A DNA stretch of 64,000 bases from Baylisascaris procyonis. Taxonomy: Eukaryota > Nematoda > Chromadorea > Rhabditida > Ascarididae. The notes beneath the pieces were generated by a model, which saw only the letters and a list, made by a program, of their open reading frames with translations, was not told the DNA's origin and did no database searches. The DNA lies in NCBI GenBank assembly GCA_037389465.1, contig JAZARR010000171.1, positions 2,666,001 through 2,730,000 on the forward strand, given 5' to 3'. Made by a program: the position numbers and the translations under genes. Positions 23,890-50,200 of this stretch are shown piece after piece; within the stretch, counting starts at the first letter, position 1; each line of letters opens with the position of its first letter.

Positions 23890-26294
23890 GAAGGCAACCA
23901 TTACAACAATACGTATATTTAAATTAGTAATTTTACCTACCTATTACTTAATAATCCACCACTAGTTATGATTTTAATTACACCTGTAAGTGAGGTAACA
24001 GTTCGCCTATATATAACACCTGCTTCTATATTTGAAGTTGTAACTGTATACCTACACTTAAGATCTGAAAAATATAGAATATGCACACGTCAGCGATAGG
24101 AAGTTAATGATTTTCTGCGCAGTTTTGAATATATAGTTTCGAAATGTTGATAGTTGTCTAAGCTAGGCGTTGCAAATTTATACGCAAAATCTTTGCAAAA
24201 TTTGCAACTTTTGCAAATCAGCATTTGCAACACGCGTTTTAGCGACGTGGTATTTATGCGTACGTATATATCTGTCAGCTCATTTCAACTTGGAACTGAT
24301 TGAAGTCAGAGAACTCCGATAAAAGTTATAGTCATTTAAATATGCGCTGGAATTTGCGCTTATCTGACAAGGATTTGCATGCAGAACAACGATTTACGAT
24401 TGTTTGATACTATCAAATATGAATGTATAAGCGGTCGTTCTATTTTTGTTGAGAATCCATGAAAGTGGTTGTGTTAGAGAAATGAAATGAAAGATGTAAT
24501 TGCTTATATGAAGTCTTCGATCGCTGTTGATTTACCCTTTTCGATGGAGCGGAAAAAATAATGGGAAAATAACCGGAAGTGGCAAAATTTTTGTAAAAAT
24601 TTAAGGCAGCTTTAAGTAATTGTGGTCCATTGAATTTATGAATGAATTTGAACATCAGTAAAGGATATCAATCGCTAATGTGGCTTATGTCCACTATATT
24701 TAATGAGTCTAGCTACAATTACTTCGAAGTTGAAATCACCACATAGGCGTGCATATACCGTACACACAAACATGACGTCACGATAATGCGAATTGCGAAT
24801 GAAAATTTTTAAAATCACTTGAAAACAGCCGAAAGTTTTTCCCATAGATTAGTGACACCTAGGTTATGCAAAGATCAGCATTTCTAGAACTCCCTAACGA
24901 CCATTTTGAAAGCTAACTGAAAATTATATTCGGAAATTAGTTATAATAACCTCGTCGTTGTTGAATGTTATTTAAGTGCTGTCTCTTCCGAGAGATTTGC
25001 TGACAGCAGGCTGCAAATTATTTTCCAACCAGTTGTACCAAAATCATTCTTCAACTATTTCCTAGAACGTAATCAGCTGGGTCATCCGTTTATTTGCTGA
25101 TTTCTTAAGTGCACTTTTGTAAATTAATTTTAATGATTATTTATTCTTAACTTGTAATGATGTTCCGGCGAAATTATCAAAAAAGTTTTTTTTTATCGTC
25201 TCTATAATATCACAGTTTAACAACTCATTCATTCGTCGAGAATTCTGCTCTTTTTGCCATTTATTCCGTTCCGTTTTCTCTCGTTGCCGTAATCGTTTCC
25301 ATTCTTATATTCAGTTATTTGCATCTTCTCAAATAGATCTGCAATTTTCTTTTGACTTTGATCTTTAATTCAATAAAGCTGAAACCGTTAGCGAATTCTC
25401 CACTTTTGAGCTTTAATCACTATTCATCTATCCGTATAGCATACGTTAATCTATAGAGTTTTCGAATGCAAATCGTCCATGATCCATAGTCAGCGGGCAG
25501 GGAATGCAGCATTTGCGAAGATTCCAACACATAATATTTCACATGATGTCCAATAGTGTACGCCATTCGATGAGATTAGTTATTCAGATGAGGGAAACTG
25601 TAAGAGCACAACATGTCGAGCATGCCAATTAAGCATAACTTTTTTTTTTTCTATTTCTTTTAATTTGAGATTTAGAAACATTCCGGACATTGTAACGGCC
25701 GGAAAAGAAATTGATTCCTGTTTACTCCACTTAATAATCATATTATTGACGTTCATTAAAAAAATTGCTCATTGTTTTCTAACACCAAAGACTTTGGCAT
25801 TGCTGATCAGAACAAAAGAGATATTTTGTTGCCCATTCACCATTGCTCATATATTATGTTCGCTGCGTTGTGATTCTACTAAAATCTACTGGAATTTTGC
25901 AGTATACATTGACGCATCATTTAGTACTGCTGATCTTCGGTTTGATATCCACTAAGATTGCACCCTTTAATTTTTGCAATGCAACTTTCGCAAGAGCTTC
26001 CATCATCCATTAAATTGAGTCAATATCAATTTTCGCAACAACTTTTGCAACAATCCACTTTGCAACTTTTTCAATGAATTAATGGATCCATAAGGCAGTT
26101 GCCACTTCAGTTGCATTCTTTTGCGTCGACGTTTGTGATTCCATCATATAACTAAACCGTTGTTAAACAAAAGCATTTTATTTATTCGATTGGAGCTTAA
26201 GTTCATATCGTTCTTTTGAGGTTTTTTCCAAAATAATTCAGCAACAAATAAACTTTAAACAAACTCAAACCAATAGATCATATTTTTCATGCTC

Positions 26295-27350
26295 ACAAGC
26301 TTTCCCCAATTTTCACAAGCTTCGACACCTCATCAATCCCGATGAGGTGGAACTATGATCTCTGCGGTAGAATCAGTCTAGTTTCGAAGCAACAATGTCA
26401 CCTCTGCAATTTCACAGTTTTCGTCGTTGTGAAAGTAAACACAACGCAAATTTGAATGGAAGAGATGATAATCTGGTGGGATGAGATGAGGCGAATACGG
26501 TGAGTGGGTTAGAAACTAGTAGTCAAGCTCTTGAATTGCTTTATTCGCAAAGCTCGTATTGTGTCAATCACTGTCATATCGCAGGATCACTTCATGAGGG
26601 CGGTTGGATCCTTTCTGCTTAATTTTCCGATGAGATGTCATGTAAACTCCTATATGACCTTACTGAACTGAAAGAAAAATTTGATCGATTGGAAATGCAT
26701 AAAAATTTCTTTGCCGTTTCACATGACCACAAGTCAAGCTGAAGGTTGATTATGAATTTTCAACTTTCGCACTGATGTCTTCCCAATGTTTCAACAGAAT
26801 CTTATTAAATTGCCAAGAATGTCTTCCAAAGAGTAATGCGTTTCGAAGATGTTTTTTTCGACTTCGCTGGATGGTGTTGTTTGCATCGCAGTGCTTATTC
26901 ACTTATTTTGTTCACCATCAACGTATACTCATCACTTTCCGTCGCCGTTAACGATGGCCTTCAAAAAATATCGATGTTGAAGTTGGTTGGATTGATGGCA
27001 AACGAGTAGAGATGCCTATTCTTTTTCGTACTCAATTCGTTTATCATCTACGAACTGGGTTTTTACAGCATCCTCAACGACTGTAGACATCAGACAATTG
27101 TCATGTGGCTAGCTACATTCCACCTCTTGCAGCTAGCTCACAACTCATCCGATCTAGAATCTAATCGGATCAGAGCATTTAGCTGATCTTCTTTGAACTC
27201 GATCGATCTTCCTCAATGAGGAGTGCCATATAGGTCGAAATAGCTAAAATTCTATCTTTGAAGCTTGAAAATCAATTCTTAGCTGCTAAATCAGGAAAAA
27301 AACAGAGCCTTGTTTTAAATTCATCATCGCTTTGGCAGTATTAGATGCTC
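26295..27350 (-). mobile_element. Degenerate mariner-like transposase (DNA transposon relic)
   Basis: Translating the minus strand in shifting frames recovers the collinear landmarks of a mariner transposase. Near 27200-27240 is a helix-turn-helix linker (GRSIEFKEDQLNALI, compare GRPSEF.EDQLKALI), then a NVASHMTIV stretch like NVSHSTVVRHL. Near 26940 is SDEY for the first catalytic (TC)DEKW motif. Near 26590 is a KKG..RP..VIL stretch, and at 26463-26507 the signature PYSPHLIPPDYHLF (canonical PYSPDLSPTDYHFF). It ends near 26300 with GIDEVSKLVK. Several stop codons and frameshifts interrupt it, and the DNARPH motif is degraded to YDSD, so it cannot encode an active enzyme. The pattern is closest to irritans-type elements. 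I did not identify terminal inverted repeats or a TA duplication. Confidence 0.75.
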
Positions 27351-28532
27351 GGTTAAAAGCGTGCAGCAACAGGCATGGAAATGTTTGGTCTTTTTGATCA
27401 AATTTTTAAGTTTCAAAGTTTTAAGCGTGACGATAAATTTGCATATAAGCCAAGTGAAAAGTCTGGAAAGAGTCTTGTTGGGGAAAAGATATCTACATTA
27501 TAATACATAAATTGGCGAGCAGGCAGCAGGCGATTCATATTGGAGGAATTTTTTTTTTTTTTTTGTTAATTGTGAATCATAAATATAAATATATTTATGT
27601 CAGTTCGAGCAATTTTCCACCATCATTCTAGGCATTAATCGATAAGAGAGCAGATAGGAGAAGGAAGAATCTTAAGGCTTTGCATCCTTCTAAAAAGCTA
27701 ACGAATTTTCGAGAATTTAATGAATTTTTGGGAGGTCCTTTCTTACTCAAAAAAAATGTAAAAAGTTTCATTTCTTCGACTCTTTTCAGAGTTTTAGTTT
27801 TTTTTTTTCACAAAAACCTTTTCCGTTGGGCTATGTGCCCTTTTAGGAAAATATTTCCCACTCACCTGTTCGGAAATACTCGACAATAATGAATTTGCAT
27901 AATATACAAACAGATCATATCACACTGTCTGTATGCAACGCGTAAAAGTGGTCGTCGACGATCCGGTTTCTGCGTCTAACGTGAACGTTCACATGACAAA
28001 TTAATGAGATAGTGATGTGGAAAGCGGGTTTTATGCGCTTTGCCCCTACGCTATCGGGGTGACCACGAATTGCGGGCACCCCAATCATTCAACTTCATTT
28101 ATAATGTTTACCCGGAGCACATCAACGCACTTCGATTTATCTACCTCTGATATTCGCTGTTTTATTTTTTATTTTTTATTTATTTTTTATTTTATTCTAT
28201 TTTATTCGCTCATTGAAGAAATTCTGAAATTGCCGTTCTACTTTTTAACTAATGGATTTTTTCTTTAAATGATTCTATTAGAGCATTTGTTGGGGAAGAC
28301 GTTCGCTCTTTCTGTTGGAGTTTTTTTGCAGCATTTGAAAAATAGTGGAATTCTCAGTATTTCAAAAATGGGAATGAAGTATTTTATCAAATATTTTGCA
28401 AATATGAATAACTATTATATCGAGGAATTGTCCTATTTATCGAAATATGCATAATGATGATTATAGGTACACATAGAATTCCTTTTGTAGAGAATCCAAT
28501 CATCTTTGCGGAAATGAAATGCATCAAGTTTC

Positions 28533-28820
28533 TCAGAAAAGACAATGACTCATTTGTTCGATCATAGGTACCGAAAAGAAATTTCCATGGATATCAATGA
28601 AGGGGGTAATGCGATTTGCTGGAATCTTGTAGAAATGAGTAGTTTTTTTACGCATTGCTAAAGCAGACATCATCAAGGCGCACACCAACAGAAGGTGCGG
28701 AAATAGCCGGCAGGAGCATATAGCGAGAGAAATATCCCCGGTATCGAAATTTGGTCGATCATGGGCGCGATGAGATTTAACGCGGATCCCAATGTTGGTG
28801 CGAAAATTTACAGTATTCAT
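28533..28820 (-). other. Unassigned minus-strand ORF, 95 aa
   Basis: Continuous ATG-to-stop frame with GC higher than its surroundings. It has a hydrophobic stretch of about 20 residues near residues 33-58 (LAICSCRLFPHLLLVCALMM) that could be a membrane anchor, then a basic segment. I do not recognise a family, and a frame of this length can arise by chance, so this is only a candidate. Confidence 0.15.
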
Positions 28821-31014
28821 TTTTATCAGATTTTTTCGTTTGAATCTAGAATTCTAGTTCGGCAATTTTTCAAATCTTCACTTTGCCCGGTGCAAAATTA
28901 TATTCCCGAAGTCGAGCAGTGACCAACACTATTTCATCGCTAGCGCACGTTAACGATTTACATTTAGATTTCGCGCAGATGTTTAGGTGACTAGAACTTT
29001 TTGAAGTTTGGAATGGAAAGAAAAAATATTCGACCATTTTCTTCAGGCTCAAGCTTCATTAAAGGAGGCGTAACTGAGAGATACTCGACTAGAAGTGTGA
29101 ATATAAATCTGTCCACTGTAAATTAAGAATTTAAACAAGTCGTGAGTTGAGTGTTTTGAAGATTCGCAAATAGGTTTGACGATCGGTGCTTTTATGCGTT
29201 AAAACATAGAAAAACACTGATATATAAGCAAAACATTGCACATAAGGCTTGATCATCGAATCAAAAAGAAAGTTTTATGAAAATGCTGGGAAATTCTCCT
29301 ATTTCATCATTTTCAGGTCAAATTGGTTAAAGAAAAGTCGCAAGAGCATGAGATCGCATATAACGGGAAAAAATTCGCCTCGAAAAATTTTTTTTCGAAA
29401 ATTGTCGTCAACGATAGTTTTTCCATATTTAAGGAATCGATAATTTTCTATAGTTTACAGAAAATGCTATTGATGTTATATAACGCATCAGATATGCTAG
29501 AGAAGTTTTTCATTTTTAGATTTTTGTTGAAGTTCTTCTTTGAATTTTTACATTTGGTACGTTAATATCGGAACTCCCACTTCTTTGTAGTAATGTTTTG
29601 AGAATCTAAAATTGTAGAACATTTTTTAAAATTTCTTAAAACTGAAGGAAATCTTCTCGATCGAAGGTTTTTTCTTTTCATAGACAGCGAGCAGGGAAAT
29701 ACATACATGGTGGCATCTTCAACGATTTTTTTTCTTCTCGATGCGTCTCGTGCTCTCAAAAGAGTTGATTCAAGTTCAAAATGGTAGTTTTTTACAATTT
29801 CTTAGAAAAATAATATCATATTTTAATAAAAAATTGTTTCTTTTCCATCCTCATAGTATCTGTATTTGTCTGTGATCCCTCGTTATGAACTCACATAAAA
29901 TTTATCAATGTTTCGAATATCTTTTTCACATGCCTTCATCAATTTACATTAATTTCTGCGATATTCACTATTATTGCACCATCTCTTTATATCGCTTACA
30001 TATACTCTCATTAAAATTTGCAAATATTTCTATGTTTTCTTTACAAATTTCTGTGCGTCTATAATTGCGTATTTCATGTTTTTATTGATTTTACGTGAGG
30101 AAATTTCAACAAAAATTCGCCAACGAATTTATTAAATTAGTGAACGAATTTTGTAAAATGCATCCGTTCAAGTAGGACATTCATCGAATAGCTGGAAAGA
30201 GTGATAAAATTTGCTGCGATCGTGATTGCAACCAAGAAAAAGATATTCGATATTTGTTTCATGATTGAATGATTTGCATATTGCACAAGGATCGCTTATC
30301 AATTCCCATACCTAATTCTGATTATGCCTATTTAATTAGAGTTCATAGCTTATTTTTCAAGTCGCCCAACTGTATATTAATTAATGTTGCGATGAGAACT
30401 TATAGAATCGAAATGAGTTTAGTCAAAAAAAAAATTCGCATTTATTGATTATTGTGCAATTATCGATAAAGAAATTCACATATTTATTTATAAATTATTA
30501 TTTTCTAACGAAATTTTTCGATTTATTAGTAAAATTTTTTCAACACAAATTCACCAGTTCATCTGTTCATCTGCGGGAAAAAAAAACTGATTTAATTTTT
30601 GTATTGAAAATACTATAGTTTCATCATTTTTTAGTCATCGATGCAGTAATTTTGAACCTTTATTATTCTATTTTTCAACATGCGGTTTCGTTCTATTACG
30701 ATTATTAAAAAGCGCTATATTTTCTTTTATCATATTCTTATAAAACGACACATTATTATTCTTGTTTGCGTGCTAATTTAGAAAAAGTATAATATTTATA
30801 AATAATTTCAGTAATCGAAACAGGATTCCGAATCCGATTATTGCTAACGTCCATAGAGAAGTGTGATAGAAAGTAACGATTCCCAACAACTTACTTAAGC
30901 GACAACGTCGGCTTTTCCACTCTCAGAAGTACACTATTGTCGCAGTGCTCAACGAGTTGGGTTGCTTCATAAAGCCAGTCGCTCGAACATTTACGGTGAT
31001 CTGTTGATTCTCAC

Positions 31015-43854
<12,840 letters not shown>

Positions 43855-44066
43855 AAACTCCTTCTATAGTGTCAAATGATGATATTCCTGTTCCATAGTT
43901 CTTTTGTTCCGTAACGTAGAAGAAAACAGATACATAGAAGAGCATATAGAACAGGAATGTCATTGGTTTAAATTGTGTTTGTGTGCCAGTGAAGACCTCA
44001 TTTGAATTGTTGATTAATCAAGGCTATTCTTCTTAGAAATTTTGATTTATGCTAATATTAAAGATA

Positions 44067-44072
44067 AATAAA
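44067..44072 (+). promoter_or_regulatory. Poly(A) signal AATAAA of the nuclear receptor gene
   Basis: First canonical AATAAA after the receptor stop codon (TAA, 43852-43854), giving a 3' UTR of roughly 230 nt. Confidence 0.55.
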
Positions 44073-44745
44073 ATAACGAACCGAAATAATGTATATATGA
44101 AAAATTAAATTAAAAAAGATTTTTGAAAAACATTCGACGCGTACTTAAATACATTCATATTCCAATTTCTTGGTTTCAGTTGTGCAAACAACAATATTAC
44201 TGCTACTTTTGAGTTAATATCAAAAAATCCGTCTTCTCACTTAAAAAGTTTCTTCCCACGCAACCTTGACGAATGGGTGCAATATTGCACAAATTTTCTT
44301 GCAAATTTCCCAATGGGTTTCATTAGTTCCTACTGTAAAAGTGCAAATAAAACCCCAGTTATGTTACTCTTAATAACTTTAGAGAGAATATTTTTTGCCG
44401 ATTTTATTAAAGATTATTTCAATATTCAGCAGCCTCAGTCATGAAATTTGAAAAAAGCCCCCAGTCAACAAGTTATTACCATTATCGAAGCCTACACGGA
44501 TTATAGCACTAAAATCACTCAGCAAAACAATGAGTAAAATTTTCTACTCTTAGGTGAGCGGTATTCTCTATAAATGATTATTTATTGCGTAGAATAAACG
44601 TACAAATTTTTGAAATCATTTGAAGAATTGCGCTTTTTTTTTTAAATAAAATATTATTTTCATTGTTTTTTACGCAACTTCTTGAAGGCATATTATTCAA
44701 ATTTTTTTTACTAGGCTGTAGAAGTAAATTTCGGTGGGTTCTTAT

Positions 44746-44950
44746 CATTATTATTTTTATTATTTATTATTTATTATTTATTATTTATTATTTATTATTT
44801 ATTATTTATTATTTATTATTTATTATTTATTATTTATTATCTATTATTTATTATTTACTATTTATTATTTATTATCTATTATTTATTATTTACTATTTAT
44901 TATTTATCATTTATTGTTTTCTATTTATTATTTATTATTTATAACTTATT
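44746..44950. repeat. 7-bp microsatellite (ATTATTT)n
   Basis: About 200 bp of the heptamer ATTATTT, with single-base variants (C for T) towards the right end. The Tyr-Leu-Phe-Ile frames through it are artefacts of a unit length that is not a multiple of three. Confidence 0.95.
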
Positions 44951-46223
44951 ATTATCAATATTATTATATTTGTGGAGTTATTTCGGATGAGATGATATTG
45001 ATAAGTAGCAATATTCGCTTGATAAGGGTGGAAGCTAACACAAGTTTAGCAACCTTTATGAGTGCCTAGTCGAATGATGAATCTGTTTATCCGCGACGCA
45101 TAGAGTTTTGCTTCGATGTTGCGACCAAATTCGTTTCTCGATTAAGCCAAAGGAAACAAACGACGCTGTCAATATAGTTTCACCTCTTTACTTTTAAAAT
45201 ATAGAATGCGTATTATGTGATATCGCCGACCAATTTAACGTTTGCTGCTAATTTCCACAATACTTTTCAACGATGATTTCGTTCAGCTCATTCATTTATA
45301 ATTTGATGACGTCATTAATTGGTTTATATGCAATGTTCCAGCTAGTGAAACCATCAATCATTAGGTTAATCTCTTAAAAAAATGACTTTTCAATATTAAA
45401 ATTTTCCCTCGAAAAAGTTCCGTCCTGGGTTCCTCCCCCCCCCCCCCACCCCAAAATCGTTAGGGAAGCGCTTTCCTTGCATGTGGAATATTTGTTTGTA
45501 ATAGTGGTTGCACTATCATATAACTTGGGTGATTCCTCTACTCTACAGAAAAAAGACTCGGCAGCTTTTGTATATAGACGGATCGTTTTTATAATTTTCT
45601 ATTCAATAGTGATAGGTATTCGCCATTATTTCTCATGTAAGATTTAAAAAAATAATTGTTGGTATTTCAAGATATACCATAAATGAGAAAGATTGCTCTT
45701 AAATGCAACAGCATTATAATCAAGTTCTTCGTATTTGCTTCCTAAACTTGAAAGGAACGCCTCTATAAATCGATCGCTGTTCTATATAAACTAGTGATTC
45801 CTTATATTATTTTTGCTTAGTATTGCAAGTTCCTCATTGGGTTAATAAGCTTGTCGTTACGGTACTTCATATATTTTGCAGTAGATCATCGACTTATTTT
45901 CTGACCAGGTCGATTTCATAGTATATGGTGACATTTTAATGATAACTTATAACATTCAGCTACAGTATGCTCTAACAAAGAGAATAAAGTAGAAGATAGC
46001 TCGAAAGAAAACTACAAAAGAGTTGAGGAAAAGTTGGTTGCAAAATTCGTGATCGTGAAGTTGAAGAAAACTGTTATGATATCTATCTCTAAGGGGTACT
46101 TTTCTATCATTCCCAAGTTGTTTTAAGAATAAGAATACCTTCGCCTGCAATAATGAGTGCCTCACAAAAAGATTTTAACAGTATTGAAAAATTTATCAAT
46201 CGCATTGTTTGTCTGACATGGGG

Positions 46224-47284
46224 AAAGAGAAGATGCAAGCCTATTGACAGCTGTAAACAAGATAATGCAAGCCTACTGACAGCTGTAAACAAGAAAATGC
46301 AATCCTATTGACGGCTGTAAACAAGAAAATGCAAGCCTACTGACAGCTGTAAACAAGAAAATGCAAGCCTACTGATAGCTGTAAACAAGAAAATGCAAGC
46401 CTACTGGTAGCTGTAAACAAGAAAATGCAAGCCTACTGATAGCTGTAAACAAGAAAATGCAAGCCTACTGATAGCTGTAAACAAGAAAATGCAAGCCTAC
46501 TGATAGCTGTAAACAAGAAAATGCAAGCCTACTGATAGCTGTAAACAAGAAAATGTAAGCCTACTGATAGCTGTAAACAAGAAAATGCAAGCCTACTGAT
46601 AGCTGTAAACAAGAAAATGCAAGCCTACTGATAGCTGTAAACAAGAAAATGCAAGCCTACTGACGGCTGTAAACAAGAAAATGCAAGTTTGTTGACAGTT
46701 GTAAACAAGAAAATGCAAGCCTACTGACAGCTGTAAACAAGAAAATGCAAGCCTACTGATAGCTGTAAACAAGAAAATGCAAGCCTACTGATAGCTGTAA
46801 ACAAGAAAATGCAAGCCTACTGATAGCTGTAAACAAGAAAATGCAAGCCTACTGATAGCTGTAAACAAGAAAATGCAAGCCTACTGATAGCTGTAAACAA
46901 GAAAATGCAAGCCTACTGATAGCTGTAAACAAGAAAATGCAAGCCTACTGATAGCTGTAAACAAGAAAATGCAAGCCTACTGATAGCTGTAAACAAGAAA
47001 ATGCAAGCCTACTGATAGCTGTAAACAAGAAAATGCAAGCCTACTGATAGCTGTAAACAAGAAAATGCAAGCCTACTGATAGCTGTAAACAAGAAAATGC
47101 AAGCCTACTGACGGCTGTAAACAAGAAAATGCAAGTTTGTTGACAGTTGTAAACAAGAAAATGCAAGCCTACTGATAGCTGTAAACAAGAAAATGCAAGC
47201 CTACTGACGGCTGTAAACAAGAAAATGCAAGTTTATTGACAGTTGTAAACAAGAAAATACAAGCCTATTGATGGCTGTAAGTAA
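46224..47284. repeat. 32-bp minisatellite, about 33 units, each with a FOXO/DAF-16 consensus site
   Basis: Head-to-tail units of exactly 32 bp; TGTAAACAA recurs from 46251 (ctgtaaacaa) to 47243 (ttgtaaac) in strict 32-bp steps, 32 times, and a 33rd degenerate unit (ctgtaagtaa) closes the array. Units vary mostly at one site (GATAGCTG, GACAGCTG, GACGGCTG). A distinctive variant pair (GACGGCTG, then GTTTGTTGACAGTTG) occurs at 46661 and again at 47109, 448 bp = 14 units apart, with a near copy at 47205 (3 units further on). The unit length is not a multiple of three, so it cannot encode a repeat protein. Confidence 0.97.
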
Positions 47285-50200
47285 AACCACATTTGGAACA
47301 CTTTCAGCGTGTGTTCGTCGAAAATGATTTTCAAAGATTTATCAAGAAAGTGATCAGAAATCAATTCAATCAATATCTAAATGATCGCAGAGCTCTATCT
47401 GTGTTGCCATTAAGAGGGGCATGTACTTTGAACTAACACAATCTACAAAGGTGACGTTTCGTAGAAGAACAATCAAGGGGCAGATTGCTGGCACGAGAAA
47501 TATTACTGTTGAAAAATAGCCTAAAGACATAAGCAGCGTATAGACTTGCTGGGAATCGTTAATGAATTAGATAAATTAATAAAAAGAAATAGTAAATCAT
47601 TATGTAATTTAAGTTATTTCATTCTCAGCCATACGGGAAATGGAAATCATACAAAAGTGACCAGCTAGAAAAGCACGAAAACTTCAGTCGGCTGCTATGC
47701 CCAACAGGTGGGAACAAAATTACAAATAAGTCATACTTACCGAATAATGTGGCCCAGTGGGAAAAGTGTGCGGCTTGATGGAAGAGGAATAAATAAAGGA
47801 CATCATTGGCAAATTGGACACATTTAAAACTACTTCAACGAGGAACCAAAGTTAAAAGCTATCAATTCACTATCATAACGTATAGGAAGATGCAAACTGT
47901 TACCTCTCAATTTTATTTAGTGAGGAATGAAGAAGACATGTAATGATAAAGTTATAGTGCCAAAGTAAAGAACTACTAATGTACAAGTAATGGCCATCCG
48001 GTTATAAAGGCTACCAAAATCTCGAGGAATCAACTTGAACTGCCTTGCATTGACCAGCACAATACTAGGAAAATATCATAAAGCAAATTGCATTGAACAG
48101 ATCCTTGGAATAATATTATAGAGTACTGGGAAATAAAGTGCTGAAAAATTGCAAAATTGAAATTGAATTCGCCTATAAAAATAAATAAAATTATGTCTTG
48201 AAAAGATAAAAAGAGAAAGAGAAAAAAGAAAAAATAGGGAACATAGAAATAAAATTTTATAAAATATATAGAATGTGTTTGAAAACGATATAAATACAAA
48301 AATTTGCAATTATTCGATGCTATTTTATGCCAATATATTTTCAATTCTTCTAAGATTTTTTAATTTGTGTCCAGCTATGTGCTTACCTGCCTATTTTTCT
48401 CTCACATTTCCTTTTTTCTTTTCACTATCCTTAGAAAACATGCACCTATAGAAAATTTCCTTCGTTCATCTCTTTCTCAACAATTTAGAACTATTTCTTT
48501 TGCTTTCTATTACTCTAGTACACCTTCTATCACTTATTATCAATGTCTCTTTAATGCTCTTTTTTACGGTATTTTTAAGCACATTATGCTGGATGATAAT
48601 GACGTTAAATAATATCAATGTAGTTTGGAGAAGACACTTTTTTTTATTGAAACAGTTGACCACGGCAAAGTAACAATGAGACCACCCATCTTGAGTTGCA
48701 TTTGTTGCAACTGCTCTCTCAAAACGAAAACCAGGTTACGTTAAGGCGCGAAATGTTGCATTCCAACCAGTGCAACTTTTTCTGTCATTCACTTAATATT
48801 TTTGCGTAATTTGGGGTGTACATAGGAGCAGGTTTATTAATAATGAAATATGATGCAGGTTTAGTAACAAAATTCCTTAAGGGAGCTAATTCCCCTCAAA
48901 AGAAGCACTTACAACGATTTCTATGCGTTCTTTTTCATTTTTTTTTTTTTTGCTGTTTAACCGCAGCTGTTAAAGGCATCTAGAGCAAAAACGCATCATC
49001 ATCACAGGATCTCGGAAATATTCCATCGGCTTTTTTGGAAAGAAAAGGAGGGAGGAAGGGAAGGGGATAGGGGAGGATCGATGCAAGGGAATGATGATAG
49101 CTTATGTCCTTGAAAGCATTCCATAATCGAGTGTAAAAACATATTGAAGCATCCATTGACTTGTGCCGTATTATGTGAAGGGAAAATGCAGGCGGCTGTG
49201 AAAGCAATACACCTGCATGCTAGACTTCGTAGCTTCATTGAGAGAGAGACTGCACGTTTCTCTCTATTCCTCTCTGTTTGCCGATAATTATATGCCTCTT
49301 CCTTTTGAATCTATCATCCGCTCTTCATTTCATCATAGTGTGCGCATATTGTGCGTCATCATTCCACTAATAATTTTTATTCTTTTCATAAATCTCTCTA
49401 TTATATCAGTAAGTAAAGTGGTATTCAGTAAGTAATTGACATGAATTATATAGATGAGTGATAAACAGTCGGCGAATTTTTTCTTTACTCTTACTAAGCT
49501 CAACTTAAATCGGTTCAATAAATACTCGGAACCTTCGTTTAGATATAATTAAACGTCGTTTTTAGTTGCTCCGTTCATATTACTAATAGCCTCAATTAAA
49601 ACCCCAAAGTTATAAATTTGTCAGCGTATAGGAAGGAATACATAGTGCTTCTAGTCATAATTTTGTTAAACCGTTGTAAATTTATATAGCCTTACAGGTT
49701 ATGGAAAATTTTCTGCCCGCATGGTTACGCCACTGGACATTTGCGCCGTAAATGGTTGCTTTATTTGACATCTGCGCCACACACATTTGCGTTTTTGAGG
49801 TATTTGTACGTTTAGTTATTTGTATCATTGAAACTTATGTCATGAGGCATTTAACGATAGAAATCTTGTGCAACAATATTGTTGTATTTACAAATGCACA
49901 ATTATCCCATATATGGAGGTAATGAAATGCAGCTTATTTATTCCTATACGTTTTCTATTTTTATTTTGTAAGCAAAATAGAAGAAAAATTCATCTGTTAG
50001 GATTTTCCAGTCGTCATCGCTCTCAATTTGCGAACGTCTCTATGCCACTAGTAAGGAATTTTTGAACTTAGAATGACTTTAAAATATATGAGAAATGAAA
50101 TTAGTTATATTTAGAGTGTATGGCCAAAAGAAATCCAAAATTTGCATTGACTAACAATATGAATAACATATTTAACTTCGTAAAGTAGTTGTAATGCTCT

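Larger units (their letters stand above)
15061..31014. other. 16 kb region between divergent IDE and nuclear receptor genes
   Basis: No supported protein-coding gene. Contents are four long (TA)n tracts, a perfect palindrome at 23812-23889, a degenerate mariner transposase at about 26295-27350 and AT-rich unique sequence. Three short stretches have somewhat higher GC and coding-like reading frames (20600-20870, 21489-21713 and 28533-28820, all minus) but cannot be tied to a family. Because IDE and the receptor are transcribed away from each other, this region should hold the upstream regulatory DNA of both, and any unrecognised 5' non-coding exons. Confidence 0.6.

Noticed and set aside
44663..45069. 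Frames of 93 and 111 aa made of Tyr, Leu, Phe and Ile
   Set aside because: They are translations of the 7-bp ATTATTT microsatellite.
46224..47284. Array of units about 32 bp long, at first sight like a CRISPR array
   Set aside because: There are no unique spacers: the units abut head to tail with only point variants, and the genome is eukaryotic. It is a minisatellite.
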